A DNA stretch of 64,000 bases from Alteribacillus sp041949975 (GTDB taxonomy: Bacteria > Bacillota > Bacilli > Bacillales > Marinococcaceae), in contig NZ_JBHFQG010000016.1 in assembly GCF_041949975.1 (NCBI RefSeq), positions 1 to 64,000 of the forward strand, given 5' to 3'. The notes under the pieces are model-generated. The model was not told the origin of the DNA, made no database searches, and saw only the letters and a program-made list of their open reading frames with translations. Shown here in pieces: positions 42,023 to 51,268 of the stretch; positions within the stretch are counted from its first letter, which is position 1; each line of letters begins with the position of its first letter. Position numbers and translations under genes: made by a program.

Positions 42023-42967
42023 TTACGCTTCAACAGCATTTTTTAATTCTTCGACATAATGCTGGGCAGTTTGAGCTGCCAGGGAACCGTCACCCGTAGC
42101 TGTAACTATTTGACGAAGTGATTTTTCACGAAGATCTCCAGCTGCAAAAATTCCAGGGATTTTTGTTTCCATTTCTTCATTGGTTACAACGTAGCCCTCT
42201 TCGTTTAGAATGTCCAATCCTTTTACTGCATCATTTAAAGGAAGCATCCCGATATAGATAAAGACACCCTCTGTTTCAAACTCATAATCTTCTCCGGATT
42301 TCAAGTCAGTGAGTGTGACACTCCCAACTTTTCCGTTGTTTTCATTGATTTCTTTTACAACAGTGTCCCATTTAAACTCAATCTTATCATTTACAAATGC
42401 GCGCTGCTGCAGGATCTTTTGTGCACGGAGCTGATCGCGGCGGTGTACTACTGTGACTTTTGAAGCAAAACGAGTCAGGTAAACCGCTTCTTCCACAGCT
42501 GAATCTCCTCCGCCAACGACAACAATCTCTTTATCTCTAAAGAAAGCTCCATCACAAACCGCACAATATGAAACACCGCGTCCGCCTAACTCTTTTTCAC
42601 CCGGCACTCCAAGCTGCTTGTATTCTGCTCCGGTTGCTACTATAACGGAACGGGTTTTGTATTCTTTGCCGCCCGCTTTGACGATTTTATATTCTTTTCC
42701 GTCTACGATTTCTTTCACATCACCGTAAGCGTACTCTGCACCAAATTTTCTTGCGTGTTCAAACATTTTATTAGAAAGGTCCGGACCAAGAATATGATCG
42801 AACCCTGGATAGTTCTCTACATCTTCTGTGTTGGCCATTTGTCCGCCTGGTACGCCGCGTTCAAGCATAAGCGTATCCATTTCAGCGCGGGACGTGTAAA
42901 CAGCTGCTGTCATACCTGCTGGGCCGGCACCAGCAATGATAACATCATAAATTTTTTCTTCTGACAT
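42023..42967 (-). CDS. trxB: Thioredoxin reductase
   Basis: The enzyme reduces thioredoxin with NADPH. The 314-residue flavoprotein has the FAD motif IIAGAGPAGMTAAVY, the redox-active CAVC in SYCAVCDGAFF, the NADPH motif VVGGGDSAVEEA and the C-terminal FAD motif GIFAAGDLR. It lies between yvcI and the TPR gene, as in B. subtilis. Confidence 0.98.
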   Translation of the reverse strand: MSEEKIYDVIIAGAGPAGMTAAVYTSRAEMDTLMLERGVPGGQMANTEDVENYPGFDHILGPDLSNKMFEHARKFGAEYAYGDVKEIVDGKEYKIVKAGGKEYKTRSVIVATGAEYKQLGVPGEKELGGRGVSYCAVCDGAFFRDKEIVVVGGGDSAVEEAVYLTRFASKVTVVHRRDQLRAQKILQQRAFVNDKIEFKWDTVVKEINENNGKVGSVTLTDLKSGEDYEFETEGVFIYIGMLPLNDAVKGLDILNEEGYVVTNEEMETKIPGIFAAGDLREKSLRQIVTATGDGSLAAQTAQHYVEELKNAVEA

Positions 42968-43117
42968 GGTGATTCACTCCTCTTTCATATCCATAATATC
43001 CCCTGTAAAGCTTTAGCGATACATTTTGATTTGTATTATTCATGCCTTATCGTAAATAAGTCCGGCGAATAAGTCCAATATTCTGCTTGAATGAAATAGT
43101 ATAGTGAAAAAATAGTG

Positions 43118-44173
43118 CTACATTTGGTGGTATTGATAAGATTCATGATGAACATCGCTGGCTGTCAGCAGCCCATGCTGCATCTTTTCTAATAGTATAG
43201 AAGCTCCCTGATGGTTCCTTATTTCTGCTTGTTTCCACCATTTTTCGGCTTGATTATAACGGTTGGTTTGATAAGAAGCTACACCGTATTGAAAATAGAA
43301 GTTTTCATCTTCTGGAGAAAAGCGCTGAGCTAACATCCGGAAAAAATAGTATGCATCTTCATATTCTCTTAACCTGCATAACGTGGAAGCGATCCTCTGC
43401 AAATGATCTTTATCCATCGGCACCGTTCTCTTTAACATTTCCGCTGTTTCGGCAGCTTTTTTTTCTCGTCCCATTTCTTTATATAAAATAGCTAACTGAC
43501 AAACGGCTGGCAAATATGAATTTTCTTCTAACAATTCTTTTATATAAGCTAACGCCTCTTCTGTCTGGCCTTTTAAGTGAAGAACTCGTGCCAGCTGACT
43601 TTGCGCAGGCCAGTATGACGGATAATCAGTAATTATATTCTCAAGAAGCGTTTCCGCCTCATAATATCTTTCTTCTTCTATCATACGTACAGCTTTTTCA
43701 TAGGTTATGATTAGTTCATCTCCGGTCTTAGAAAACTCTTCTTCCTGTTCTGCCTCTTCGTCTTCGAACTTCAAAAGCTCAAGTAAGTCCTCAGCGTCAG
43801 CGGAAAAATCACCTTCCGGGGCAAACCGCAAATAAAGTCTTGCTGTATCTTTTGCCCGGTCGAACAGCCCTTGATAAGCATAATTGTTGGCCAGGAAAAA
43901 GTAGCACTCATACAAGGTTTCATCTAGTTTATCGAGCACATAGAGCAGCAATTCATTTGATTTTTCGTACTCAGCCATGTCGGCATAAATGGCTGCCAGC
44001 TGGCACCGGAAAACACCCTGATCCGGGTTTAATTCAATCGCCCGCCGTAAATATTTAACGGCGCGTGTCAGCTCCTTTTTTTGATAAGCCGTGACGCCCC
44101 GTTTAAAAAAGTATTCCCCGTTTTGTATAAAAGGAATCACTTGTCCCTGTTTTTGATCATCTTGAATTTTCAT
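43118..44173 (-). CDS. TPR-repeat protein (YvcD-like position)
   Basis: The 351-residue cytosolic protein has tetratricopeptide repeats, for example FKRGVTAYQKKELTRAVKYL, AIELNPDQGVFRCQLAAIYA and YYEAETLLENIITDYPSYWP, split by an acidic linker (EDEEAEQEEEF). It lies between trxB and hisI, where B. subtilis has the TPR gene yvcD. No partner is evident. The function is unknown. Confidence 0.85.
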   Translation of the reverse strand: MKIQDDQKQGQVIPFIQNGEYFFKRGVTAYQKKELTRAVKYLRRAIELNPDQGVFRCQLAAIYADMAEYEKSNELLLYVLDKLDETLYECYFFLANNYAYQGLFDRAKDTARLYLRFAPEGDFSADAEDLLELLKFEDEEAEQEEEFSKTGDELIITYEKAVRMIEEERYYEAETLLENIITDYPSYWPAQSQLARVLHLKGQTEEALAYIKELLEENSYLPAVCQLAILYKEMGREKKAAETAEMLKRTVPMDKDHLQRIASTLCRLREYEDAYYFFRMLAQRFSPEDENFYFQYGVASYQTNRYNQAEKWWKQAEIRNHQGASILLEKMQHGLLTASDVHHESYQYHQM

Positions 44174-44240
44174 TACTTCCTTCCCCTCTCCATTAGGAGC
44201 ACCGTTGCAATATGCCTAGTATATCATCACTTAGAAAGGA

Positions 44241-44285
44241 AAAAAAGCTGTTCATCAAGGGAATTTCCCCCTTTTTGAACAGCTT
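44241..44285. terminator. Terminator between hisI and the TPR gene
   Basis: AAGCTGTTC and GAACAGCTT pair around a small inner GGGAATTTCCC hairpin. A run of T follows on the minus strand, ending the his operon. Confidence 0.85.
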
Positions 44286-44295
44286 AAACAGATGA

Positions 44296-44928
44296 TTACT
44301 TCTTACTGCCGTGTCGTTCATCGAGCACACCTAGTACTTCATCAAGGGGCATCTTTTGTTCACGAAGCAGAACAAATAGGTGATACAGCAGATCGGCACT
44401 TTCCCATTTCAGTTCTTCAGCGTCTCGATTTTTTGAAGCAATAATTACTTCACTTGCTTCTTCGCCGACTTTCTTTAAAATTTTGTCGACACCTTCGGTA
44501 AACAAATAAGTGGTATATGCCCCTTCAGGCATTTCCGCTTCTCTTTCAGCAATGGTTTGCTCGAGCTGGTTTAAAATAGCAAAACGTCCGCTAGTAGAAT
44601 CTGGATCTTTTTCAAGAAGAGATTGGCTGAAACAGCTGTATTTGCCTTTATGGCACGCAGGGCCATTCGGTGTGACTTTCACAACCAGGGCGTCCTGATC
44701 ACAATCATAGTGGATATCGGTTACATGCTGGGTATTTCCTGATGTTTCTCCTTTATGCCAAAGCTCCTGTCTCGAGCGGCTGTAAAACCAGGTCTCTTTT
44801 GTCTCTAATGTTTTTTGAACAGATTCTTTGTTCATATAAGCGAGAGTCAGTACTTCTTTACTAACAGCATCCTGAACAATCGCAGGAATCAAGCCTTTTT
44901 CATCGAATGTCAGCTCTTCTATGTTCAT
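44296..44928 (-). CDS. hisIE: Bifunctional phosphoribosyl-AMP cyclohydrolase / phosphoribosyl-ATP pyrophosphatase
   Basis: The protein catalyses histidine steps 2 and 3. The 210-residue fusion has the HisI half with SRSRQELWHKGETSGN, YDCDQDALVVKV and CHKGKYSCF (zinc ligands). The HisE half has YTTYLFTEGVDKILKKVGEEASEVIIA. It overlaps hisF by 4 nt and ends the operon. Confidence 0.97.
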   Translation of the reverse strand: MNIEELTFDEKGLIPAIVQDAVSKEVLTLAYMNKESVQKTLETKETWFYSRSRQELWHKGETSGNTQHVTDIHYDCDQDALVVKVTPNGPACHKGKYSCFSQSLLEKDPDSTSGRFAILNQLEQTIAEREAEMPEGAYTTYLFTEGVDKILKKVGEEASEVIIASKNRDAEELKWESADLLYHLFVLLREQKMPLDEVLGVLDERHGSKK

Positions 44929-45683
44929 CGGACCCGTACCCCTTTCTCACGCAAGTATGCTTTCACTTCCTCGACAGACGTTTCTTTGTAATGAAAAATG
45001 GAAGCTGCTAAAGCAGCATCTGCTTCTGCGTCTTCAAATACATCAACAAAGTGTTCTTTTGCTCCTGCTCCTCCGGAAGCAATAATCGGAACCGTAACTG
45101 CTTCATTTACTTTATCCGTAAGGGCCAGGTCAAATCCCGTTTTAGCCCCGTCCTGATCCATGCTTGTTAAAAGAATTTCTCCGGCGCCCCGGCGGACTAC
45201 TTCTTTAGCCCAGTCAGATACTTCCCAATCAGTAGGGGTTCGTCCGCCGTGGGTATATATTCTCCAAGAGCCGAGCTCTTCTTCATATTTTGCATCAATC
45301 GCAACCACAATACATTGTGAACCGAAATAATCAGAGCCTTCCGTAATAAGTTCCGGGCGCTTAACAGCGGCTGTGTTCAGAGACACTTTATCTGCCCCTG
45401 CCCGTAAAATAGTACGCATGTCATCTAAAGAATTGATGCCACCACCTACAGTAAATGGAATGGCAAGGGTACCCGCCACTTCTTTTACTACCTCGACCAT
45501 CGTCTTGCGTCCTTCATGAGAGGCTGAAATATCAAGAAATACAAGTTCATCAGCACCTTGCTCATCATAAAAAGCAGCAAGCTCTACCGGGTCCCCAGCA
45601 TCACGAAGGTCAACGAACTGGACTCCTTTCACGACTCGGCCCTCTTTTACATCTAGACATGGGATGATTCGCTTTGTAAGCAT
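44925..45683 (-). CDS. hisF: Imidazole glycerol phosphate synthase, cyclase subunit
   Basis: HisF makes IGP and AICAR, using ammonia from HisH. The 252-residue TIM barrel has the catalytic Asp in IPCLDVKEGRVVKG and in TSMDQDGAKTGFDL, and the phosphate site VGGGINSLDD. It adjoins hisA with no gap. Confidence 0.98.
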   Translation of the reverse strand: MLTKRIIPCLDVKEGRVVKGVQFVDLRDAGDPVELAAFYDEQGADELVFLDISASHEGRKTMVEVVKEVAGTLAIPFTVGGGINSLDDMRTILRAGADKVSLNTAAVKRPELITEGSDYFGSQCIVVAIDAKYEEELGSWRIYTHGGRTPTDWEVSDWAKEVVRRGAGEILLTSMDQDGAKTGFDLALTDKVNEAVTVPIIASGGAGAKEHFVDVFEDAEADAALAASIFHYKETSVEEVKAYLREKGVRVR

Positions 45684-46418
45684 TTATTGATCCACCTCCG
45701 TGAGCGCTTGTTCGAGATCTACTTTTTCCGTATAAATCGCTTTACCTACAATCGCTCCTGCTACGCCCTCATTTCGGTAAAAGGCCAGCTCTTTTAAGTC
45801 GTCAAGCTTGCTGACTCCTCCAGAGGCGATTACTTTTTTCCCCGTTGCTTTTGCCAGTTGTGAAATGGCTTCGACGTTAGGACCAGATAGCATGCCGTCT
45901 TTTGCAATATCCGTAAAAATAAATGTTTCCGCTCCGTACTCTGCCATTTTCTGACCAAGCTCTACAGCTGTAACTTCAGACGTTTCCAGCCATCCGTTTA
46001 CCGCCACATAACCTTCTCTTGCATCAAGGCCGATTGCAATTTTTTCTTTATATTTAGCAAGCATTTCTTTAGCAAAATCAGGGTGCTGAACAGCGACACT
46101 TCCTAAAATTACACGATCGACACCGTTCTCAAGATAATACGCCACGTCTTCGGCCGTTCGGATCCCTCCGCCTACCTGAATTTTAGCGGTTAGTTCTTTA
46201 GCGGCTTTTACAACAAACTCATCATTTACACGCTTTTTTTCTTTTGCTCCATCTAAATCGACCATATGTATCCAGGAAGCCCCGGCTTTTTCAAAGCGCG
46301 CGGCCATATCTACTGGTGAGTCTCCATAAACCGTTTCTTTATCATAATCTCCTTGCAGCAGCCGGACACATTTCCCGCCGCGGATATCGATGGCTGGATA
46401 AATGTTAAACTCACTCAT
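45684..46418 (-). CDS. hisA: ProFAR isomerase
   Basis: The enzyme isomerises ProFAR to PRFAR. The 244-residue TIM barrel has YPAIDIRGGKCVRLLQGDY with the catalytic Asp, QVGGGIRTAEDV and FTDIAKDGMLSGPN. I place the start at 46418 after GGGAG; eight codons upstream lack a suitable RBS. It overlaps hisH by 8 nt. Confidence 0.97.
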   Translation of the reverse strand: MSEFNIYPAIDIRGGKCVRLLQGDYDKETVYGDSPVDMAARFEKAGASWIHMVDLDGAKEKKRVNDEFVVKAAKELTAKIQVGGGIRTAEDVAYYLENGVDRVILGSVAVQHPDFAKEMLAKYKEKIAIGLDAREGYVAVNGWLETSEVTAVELGQKMAEYGAETFIFTDIAKDGMLSGPNVEAISQLAKATGKKVIASGGVSKLDDLKELAFYRNEGVAGAIVGKAIYTEKVDLEQALTEVDQ

Positions 46419-47055
46419 AGGTTCGGCTCCCTTCTGCCACAATTTTTCCGAAGTTTTCTAGCATTTTCATGCCGAGGCAGCTGCTTTTTTCCGGATGGAA
46501 CTGGGTCCCCATTACGAGTCCCCTCCCAACAACGGCAGGCACTTCTTGATAGTAATCGCTTGTCGCAACGAGCACGTCTTTATCCTGGGTTTCAATTATA
46601 TAGGAGTGAACGAAATATACATGGCCTTCCTCTGTATCATACAGCATGTCATGATTCGGCTGCTGAAAGTTTAGTTTATTCCAGCCCATATGCGGTACTT
46701 TGTACGCCTCACCTGCTTCACTTTTCCCGGAAAATTGTTTCGCATAGCCCGGCAGAAATCCAAGTCCCTCGGTATCGCCGTTTTCTTCACTGCCTTCAAA
46801 TAATAACTGCATGCCAAGACATATGCCAAGAAGCGGTTTTCCATCGGCTGCCCACGTTTTAATAAATTCTTCTTGCTGCTTTTCTTTAAGAAGTGTCATT
46901 GCATCCCGAAAGGAACCTACCCCCGGTAAAATCAATCCATCTGCTTTTTCAAGCTCTTCTGGTTCTTCGGATAAGAAATAAGAAAGGTCGAGCCGTTCTA
47001 GTGCTTTGCTGACACTGTGCAGATTTCCCATGCCGTAGTCGATAATTCCGATCAT
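46411..47055 (-). CDS. hisH: Imidazole glycerol phosphate synthase, glutamine amidotransferase subunit
   Basis: HisH supplies ammonia to HisF. The protein of about 214 residues has the nucleophile Cys in LLGICLGMQLLFEGS and His and Glu in GTQFHPEKSS. The start may be ATG at 47055 or TTG at 47061; AAAGGA fits the TTG slightly better, and both give a proper N-terminus (MIGIIDYGMGN). Confidence 0.95.
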   Translation of the reverse strand: MIGIIDYGMGNLHSVSKALERLDLSYFLSEEPEELEKADGLILPGVGSFRDAMTLLKEKQQEEFIKTWAADGKPLLGICLGMQLLFEGSEENGDTEGLGFLPGYAKQFSGKSEAGEAYKVPHMGWNKLNFQQPNHDMLYDTEEGHVYFVHSYIIETQDKDVLVATSDYYQEVPAVVGRGLVMGTQFHPEKSSCLGMKMLENFGKIVAEGSRTYE

Positions 47056-47154
47056 GCCCAACTCATTCCTTTCTTTATTGTTTTTTCTGGTCCGGCTTCC
47101 GTTTTTAGCCGTGTGTTTAAGTGATCAGGAGGTGGGACTGCGCTTCGGTGAGAA

Positions 47155-47280
47155 GTTTCAGCATCTATCTGATACATTCAGTGCTTTGCTTTCCTTATTT
47201 AGCTCTGCTCCCAACGATTTCAGCTCTTCGCTCACTCAATTCAGCTCTTCTCCGCCTTGGTTCAGCACTTTACCTCCTCG
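47155..47280. repeat. Six tandem 21-bp repeats between hisB and hisH
   Basis: Six successive 21-nt units share the pattern N-T-TTCAGCTCT-N10; the start of each is attcag, tttcag, atttag or gttcag. The unit length is seven codons. On the minus strand they read as heptads of the type GGEELNx and SEELKSL, broken by one TGA. A GTG after AGGAGG at the hisB side would open only a ten-residue peptide. The repeats lie inside the operon, in a 230-nt gap. Confidence 0.8.
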
Positions 47281-47288
47281 TCGCTACT

Positions 47289-47879
47289 TTACAGCATTCC
47301 CTTGCTAGAAGGCACACCTTTTACGCGCTCGTCTATTTGCGTCGCCTCATCAAGAGCACGCGCCATTGCTTTAAAGACCGCTTCAATAATGTGATGTGTG
47401 TTATGGCCATAATGAACAATCACATGAAGATTCATGCGGGCTTCAAGCGCAAACTTCCACAAAAATTCATGTACTAGTTCTGTATCAAACGTTCCGACTT
47501 TTTGACTTGGCAATTCTGCACAGTATTCAAGATGGGGGCGGTTGCTTAAGTCTACTACTACTTGCGCCAACGTTTCATCCATCGGAACAAACGCATTTCC
47601 ATAGCGGCGTATTCCTTTTTTGTCACCGAGAGCTTCTTTAAAAACCTGGCCAAGGCAAATCCCGATATCCTCGGTCGTATGATGATCATCTACTTCGGTA
47701 TCCCCTTTGGCGTCAATCGTTACATCAAAATGTCCGTGTTTGGTAAATAAATCGAGCATATGCGTCATGAAAGGGACACCGGTTGAAATATTGCTTTGTC
47801 CTTCTCCATCAATATTCATTTCTAAACGAATCTGCGTTTCTCCGGTGTTTCTTTCAACAGCGCTTGTACGTTCTGCCAT
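47289..47879 (-). CDS. hisB: Imidazoleglycerol-phosphate dehydratase
   Basis: The enzyme makes imidazole acetol phosphate. The 196-residue monofunctional form has the Mn-binding motifs FMTHMLDLFTKHGHFD, DDHHTTEDIGICLGQ and the second His set VIVHYGHNTHHIIEA. Its ATG overlaps the hisD stop by one base. Confidence 0.98.
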   Translation of the reverse strand: MAERTSAVERNTGETQIRLEMNIDGEGQSNISTGVPFMTHMLDLFTKHGHFDVTIDAKGDTEVDDHHTTEDIGICLGQVFKEALGDKKGIRRYGNAFVPMDETLAQVVVDLSNRPHLEYCAELPSQKVGTFDTELVHEFLWKFALEARMNLHVIVHYGHNTHHIIEAVFKAMARALDEATQIDERVKGVPSSKGML

Positions 47880-49153
47880 TAGTTTTCCCCCTTTTTCCGA
47901 ACCTCTATAGAGCGGGCGTGGCCTTCTAATCCTTCCAATCTAGCAATGGCTGCTATATTTTCTGCATCCCGCTCAAATGCTGTTTGGCTGTATGAAATAA
48001 TGCTTGATTTTTTCGTGAAATCATCTACATTTAAAGGACTTGAAAAACGGGCTGTTCCATTGGTTGGAAGTACATGATTCGGGCCGGCAAAATAATCTCC
48101 GACCGGTTCAGCGCTTAACGGACCGAGAAAAATAGCTCCCGCGTGGCGAATTTTACCTAACAGTTCGTTAGGGTTTCCCGTCATGATTTCTAAATGCTCG
48201 GGAGCGAGCTGGTTCACGGCGTCCACCGCTTCATCAAGTGTAGCTGCTGTATAAATTGCACCGTGGTCATTAATAGAAGCAGATGCAATTTCTTTTCTTG
48301 GCAGGTCGGCAAGCTGTTTTTCTATTTCTGTTTGTACGTTTTCTGCTAACTCTTTTGACGTCGTCACTAATACTGCAGAGGACATTTCATCATGTTCCGC
48401 TTGAGACAAAAGGTCTGCCGCCGTATAATCGGGACGAGCCGTGTCATCAGCAAGCACGACAATTTCACTCGGACCGGCAATCATATCAATATCGACTTGA
48501 CCAAACACTTCCCGTTTAGCAAGAGCGACAAAAATGTTGCCTGGACCTGTAATTTTATCGACAGCTGGAACGGATTCTGTTCCATAAGTAAGCGCTGCGA
48601 CTGCCTGAGCTCCTCCAGCTTTTAAGATGGAAGTTACTCCAAGTTCTGCTGCTGTCACAAGAACTGCCGGAGCAAGCTTGCCTTCTTTATCCGGCGGGGA
48701 TGTCATGATGATGTTTCTAACACCGGCTACCTGTGCTGGAATCACATTCATCATAATTGTAGAAGGGTAAGCAGCCTTGCCTCCTGGAACATAAACGCCG
48801 GCTGAATCCAACGGCGTAATTTTTTGGCCGAGCATCGTGCCGTCTTCATTTGTTGTCACCCATGACTGTCGAGTTTGGCGTTCGTGGAAAGAACGTATGT
48901 TTTTTATAGCCCGGCGCAATGCTTTCAATGTTTGCTCGTTGATATCGTCATACGCTTCTTTCATTTCTTTTTCGGTAACAAAAAGATTTTCCAGACGGAC
49001 GCCGTCATACATTTCAGTTAGATCTTTCAGTGCACTGTCTCCGTTTTGACGAACCTGATTAATAATGGCTCCGACGGATTTCCGCTGCTTTTCGGTCCCT
49101 GTTTCAATGTCTCGAGTCAGGCTGACATCCTCTGTAAGCTCTATAATTTTCAC
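47879..49153 (-). CDS. hisD: Histidinol dehydrogenase
   Basis: The zinc enzyme oxidises histidinol to histidine in two steps. The 424-residue protein has PGGKAAYPSTIMMNVIPAQV, VDMIAGPSEI-type IDMIAGPSEIVVLAD, LSQAEHDEMSSAVLVT and GPNHVLPTNGTARF with the catalytic His. It overlaps hisG by 4 nt. Confidence 0.98.
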   Translation of the reverse strand: MKIIELTEDVSLTRDIETGTEKQRKSVGAIINQVRQNGDSALKDLTEMYDGVRLENLFVTEKEMKEAYDDINEQTLKALRRAIKNIRSFHERQTRQSWVTTNEDGTMLGQKITPLDSAGVYVPGGKAAYPSTIMMNVIPAQVAGVRNIIMTSPPDKEGKLAPAVLVTAAELGVTSILKAGGAQAVAALTYGTESVPAVDKITGPGNIFVALAKREVFGQVDIDMIAGPSEIVVLADDTARPDYTAADLLSQAEHDEMSSAVLVTTSKELAENVQTEIEKQLADLPRKEIASASINDHGAIYTAATLDEAVDAVNQLAPEHLEIMTGNPNELLGKIRHAGAIFLGPLSAEPVGDYFAGPNHVLPTNGTARFSSPLNVDDFTKKSSIISYSQTAFERDAENIAAIARLEGLEGHARSIEVRKKGEN

Positions 49154-49788
49154 GCTTCATCCTCCTCTACCACTCTTGCAAGACGTTCAACCAAATCATC
49201 AATGCGGGCATCTTTCATGCGGTAGCTGACCGGGTTAACAATCAATCTTGATGTAATCGGAACGATCGTTTCTAACTCTACCAGACCGTTTTCTCTTAAT
49301 GTACGGCCGGTAGATACAATGTCCACTATTCGATCAGCCAGTCCGACAAGTGGTGCGAGCTCGATCGACCCGTTCAGTTTAATGATTTCTACTTGTTCAC
49401 CTTGTTCTTTAAAATATTGTGTGGCGAGGTTCGGGTATTTAGAAGCTACCTTCGGATTGATATCCGTTTTTTCGTAACCAGGCAGACCGGCAACAGCAAG
49501 GTAGCATTCGCTAATGTTCAGATCAAGAACTTCATAGACGTCGCGCTCTTCTTCGATCATCGTATCTTTCCCAGCTACTCCTAAGTCTGCCACTCCGTGC
49601 TCTACATAGGTGGGTACGTCCATCGGTTTGGCTAAAATAAAACGAAGATCGGCTTCCGGCGCATCTACAATTAATTTACGAGAGTCATCAAATTCCGGCG
49701 GAAGCGGAAAATCTGCTTCTCGAAGAAGATATGCTGCTTCTTCAAAAATTCGTCCCTTAGGCATCGCTAATGTCAACGGTTCACTCAT
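49150..49788 (-). CDS. hisG: ATP phosphoribosyltransferase, short form
   Basis: HisG catalyses the first, feedback-regulated step of histidine synthesis. The 212-residue short form lacks the C-terminal regulatory domain and needs HisZ, encoded next to it. Motifs include LAMPKGRIFEEA, GVADLGVAGKDT and DIVSTGRTLRENGLVE with the PRPP-binding loop. It overlaps hisZ by 8 nt. Confidence 0.97.
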   Translation of the reverse strand: MSEPLTLAMPKGRIFEEAAYLLREADFPLPPEFDDSRKLIVDAPEADLRFILAKPMDVPTYVEHGVADLGVAGKDTMIEEERDVYEVLDLNISECYLAVAGLPGYEKTDINPKVASKYPNLATQYFKEQGEQVEIIKLNGSIELAPLVGLADRIVDIVSTGRTLRENGLVELETIVPITSRLIVNPVSYRMKDARIDDLVERLARVVEEDEA

Positions 49789-50968
49789 TGCTGCCGCCTC
49801 CTTGCTTCTTTCCTATAAAATATTGTACATCTCTAAAGGCTTCGCTCAATTCATCTACGTTCTCGACCCCTTGCAAGTCTTGCAGTACAACCTTATGCCC
49901 GCTTTCGCGAAGCTGCGCTGCTTCTTGGATCGCTTCTTTTCTGCGTTCTTTACTAAAAAGGATACATGTCTGCTGAGGCAATTCTTCCGTATCACCAAGC
50001 GCTTCAACCAGCAGATCCAGGCGGATACCAAAACCGGTGGCCTGGCCAGGACGGTTAAATTTTTGAAGGAGTTCATCATAACGGCCTCCGCTTGATAATG
50101 GGAATCCAAGCTTGCTGCCATATCCTTCAAAAACCACTCCCGTGTAATAGCTCATATGCATCACCAGGTTCAAATCGAGCTTAATATGCTCGCTGACACC
50201 GTATCCTTCCAGGACATCCCACAGCTGACGCAGGTCATTGATTGCTTTTGCTGCTTCTTCATTTTGGACAAGCTCTTCCGCCTCGTTTAACTTTTCCTCT
50301 CCGCCTCTTAGTTTCAGCAATCCTAATAAACGTCTTTCGTCAATAGAGGATAGTGGAAGGCTCTTCACGTGCTGTTTAAATCCGACATAATTTTTTTCAT
50401 ATAAATACCGGCGCAGTGTATTCGCTCTTTCTTCACTTCCTACCACATCAAGAAGTAGAGCATTTACATAGCCGATATGACCGATTGCTATTTGAAAATC
50501 CTGCAGCCCCGCTTTTCTTAATGCAGCGGCCATCAATGCAATCACTTCACCGTCTGCGCTTGCCGTTCCGTCTCCAACAAGCTCCACTCCCATTTGTTCG
50601 AATTCAGCCGGCCGGCCGCCCTCTCTTTGCTGTGCTCTAAATAATGGACTGTGATAAGAAAGACGGAGAGGAAAAGCTTGATCCTTTAGACTTGACGCTG
50701 CGACCCGGGCAATTGGCGCTGTCATATCTGGACGCAGGACGAGCGTATTTCCTTGCTGATCTAGTAGTTTGAAAAGCTGCTGATCCAAAATCGCTGAAGC
50801 AGTACCAACAGTGTCGTAATATTCCAAAGCAGGGGTCTCAATAGGAAGATACCCCCAGCTGTCTATTTCTTTTTCCATGCATTCTCTTACTTTATTTTTC
50901 GTTTGATAATAGGATGGCAAGGTGTCTCTCATCCCTACTGGTTTTTCAAACATAAAGGGTTTACTCAT
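49781..50968 (-). CDS. hisZ: ATP phosphoribosyltransferase regulatory subunit
   Basis: This HisRS-like protein without aminoacylation activity forms an octamer with short HisG. The protein of about 395 residues has class II synthetase-like motifs (EKPVGMRDTLPSYYQTK, LRPDMTAPIARVAAS, SSGGRYDELLQKF). I take the ATG at 50968 (MSKPFMFEKP) with AAAGGAG upstream. It is the first gene of the his operon. Confidence 0.95.
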   Translation of the reverse strand: MSKPFMFEKPVGMRDTLPSYYQTKNKVRECMEKEIDSWGYLPIETPALEYYDTVGTASAILDQQLFKLLDQQGNTLVLRPDMTAPIARVAASSLKDQAFPLRLSYHSPLFRAQQREGGRPAEFEQMGVELVGDGTASADGEVIALMAAALRKAGLQDFQIAIGHIGYVNALLLDVVGSEERANTLRRYLYEKNYVGFKQHVKSLPLSSIDERRLLGLLKLRGGEEKLNEAEELVQNEEAAKAINDLRQLWDVLEGYGVSEHIKLDLNLVMHMSYYTGVVFEGYGSKLGFPLSSGGRYDELLQKFNRPGQATGFGIRLDLLVEALGDTEELPQQTCILFSKERRKEAIQEAAQLRESGHKVVLQDLQGVENVDELSEAFRDVQYFIGKKQGGGSNE

Positions 50969-51081
50969 GACGTAAATGCTCCTTTCGTACTGCTTTCCAC
51001 ATACCATTGATCAATTATGTTTATTATTAAATATACAACTTTACTTTAGTATGCTAATGTACTAATGAGATAAAGAATATA

Positions 51082-51116
51082 CCGTGTAGTTTACACGGGT
51101 TCCTCCTCCCCGTCAA
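51082..51116 (-). promoter_or_regulatory. Candidate his operon promoter with palindromic operator
   Basis: On the minus strand TTGACG (51111-51116) and TAAACT (51088-51093) are 17 nt apart. CCGTGTA-AAC-TACACGG (51082-51098) is a perfect 7-bp inverted repeat over the -10, so a repressor could block it. A TrpR-family repressor (YerC/HisR) is one candidate; this is inference. No T-box was recognised. Confidence 0.45.
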
Positions 51117-51212
51117 TAGTTTCATAAATCAAGCATAAGAAGCAGTAATATATAACCTTTTAAACAGAATGCTTCTCTGTGATTTATATTTTTTTTAAGA
51201 TTAGCATATATG

Positions 51213-51259
51213 TAAAAAAGTCTCCTTCCCCATTATACAGCAATAAGGAAGGAGACTTT
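51213..51259. terminator. Terminator of the GH97 gene
   Basis: AAAGTCTCCTTCC and GGAAGGAGACTTT form a 13-bp stem with a T-run on the minus strand. Confidence 0.9.
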
Positions 51260-51268
51260 CAAAAGGTT

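Noticed and set aside
47054..47308. Plus-strand Ser/Phe-rich frame in the hisB-hisH gap
   Set aside because: It is generated by the 21-bp tandem repeat and lies antisense to the operon.
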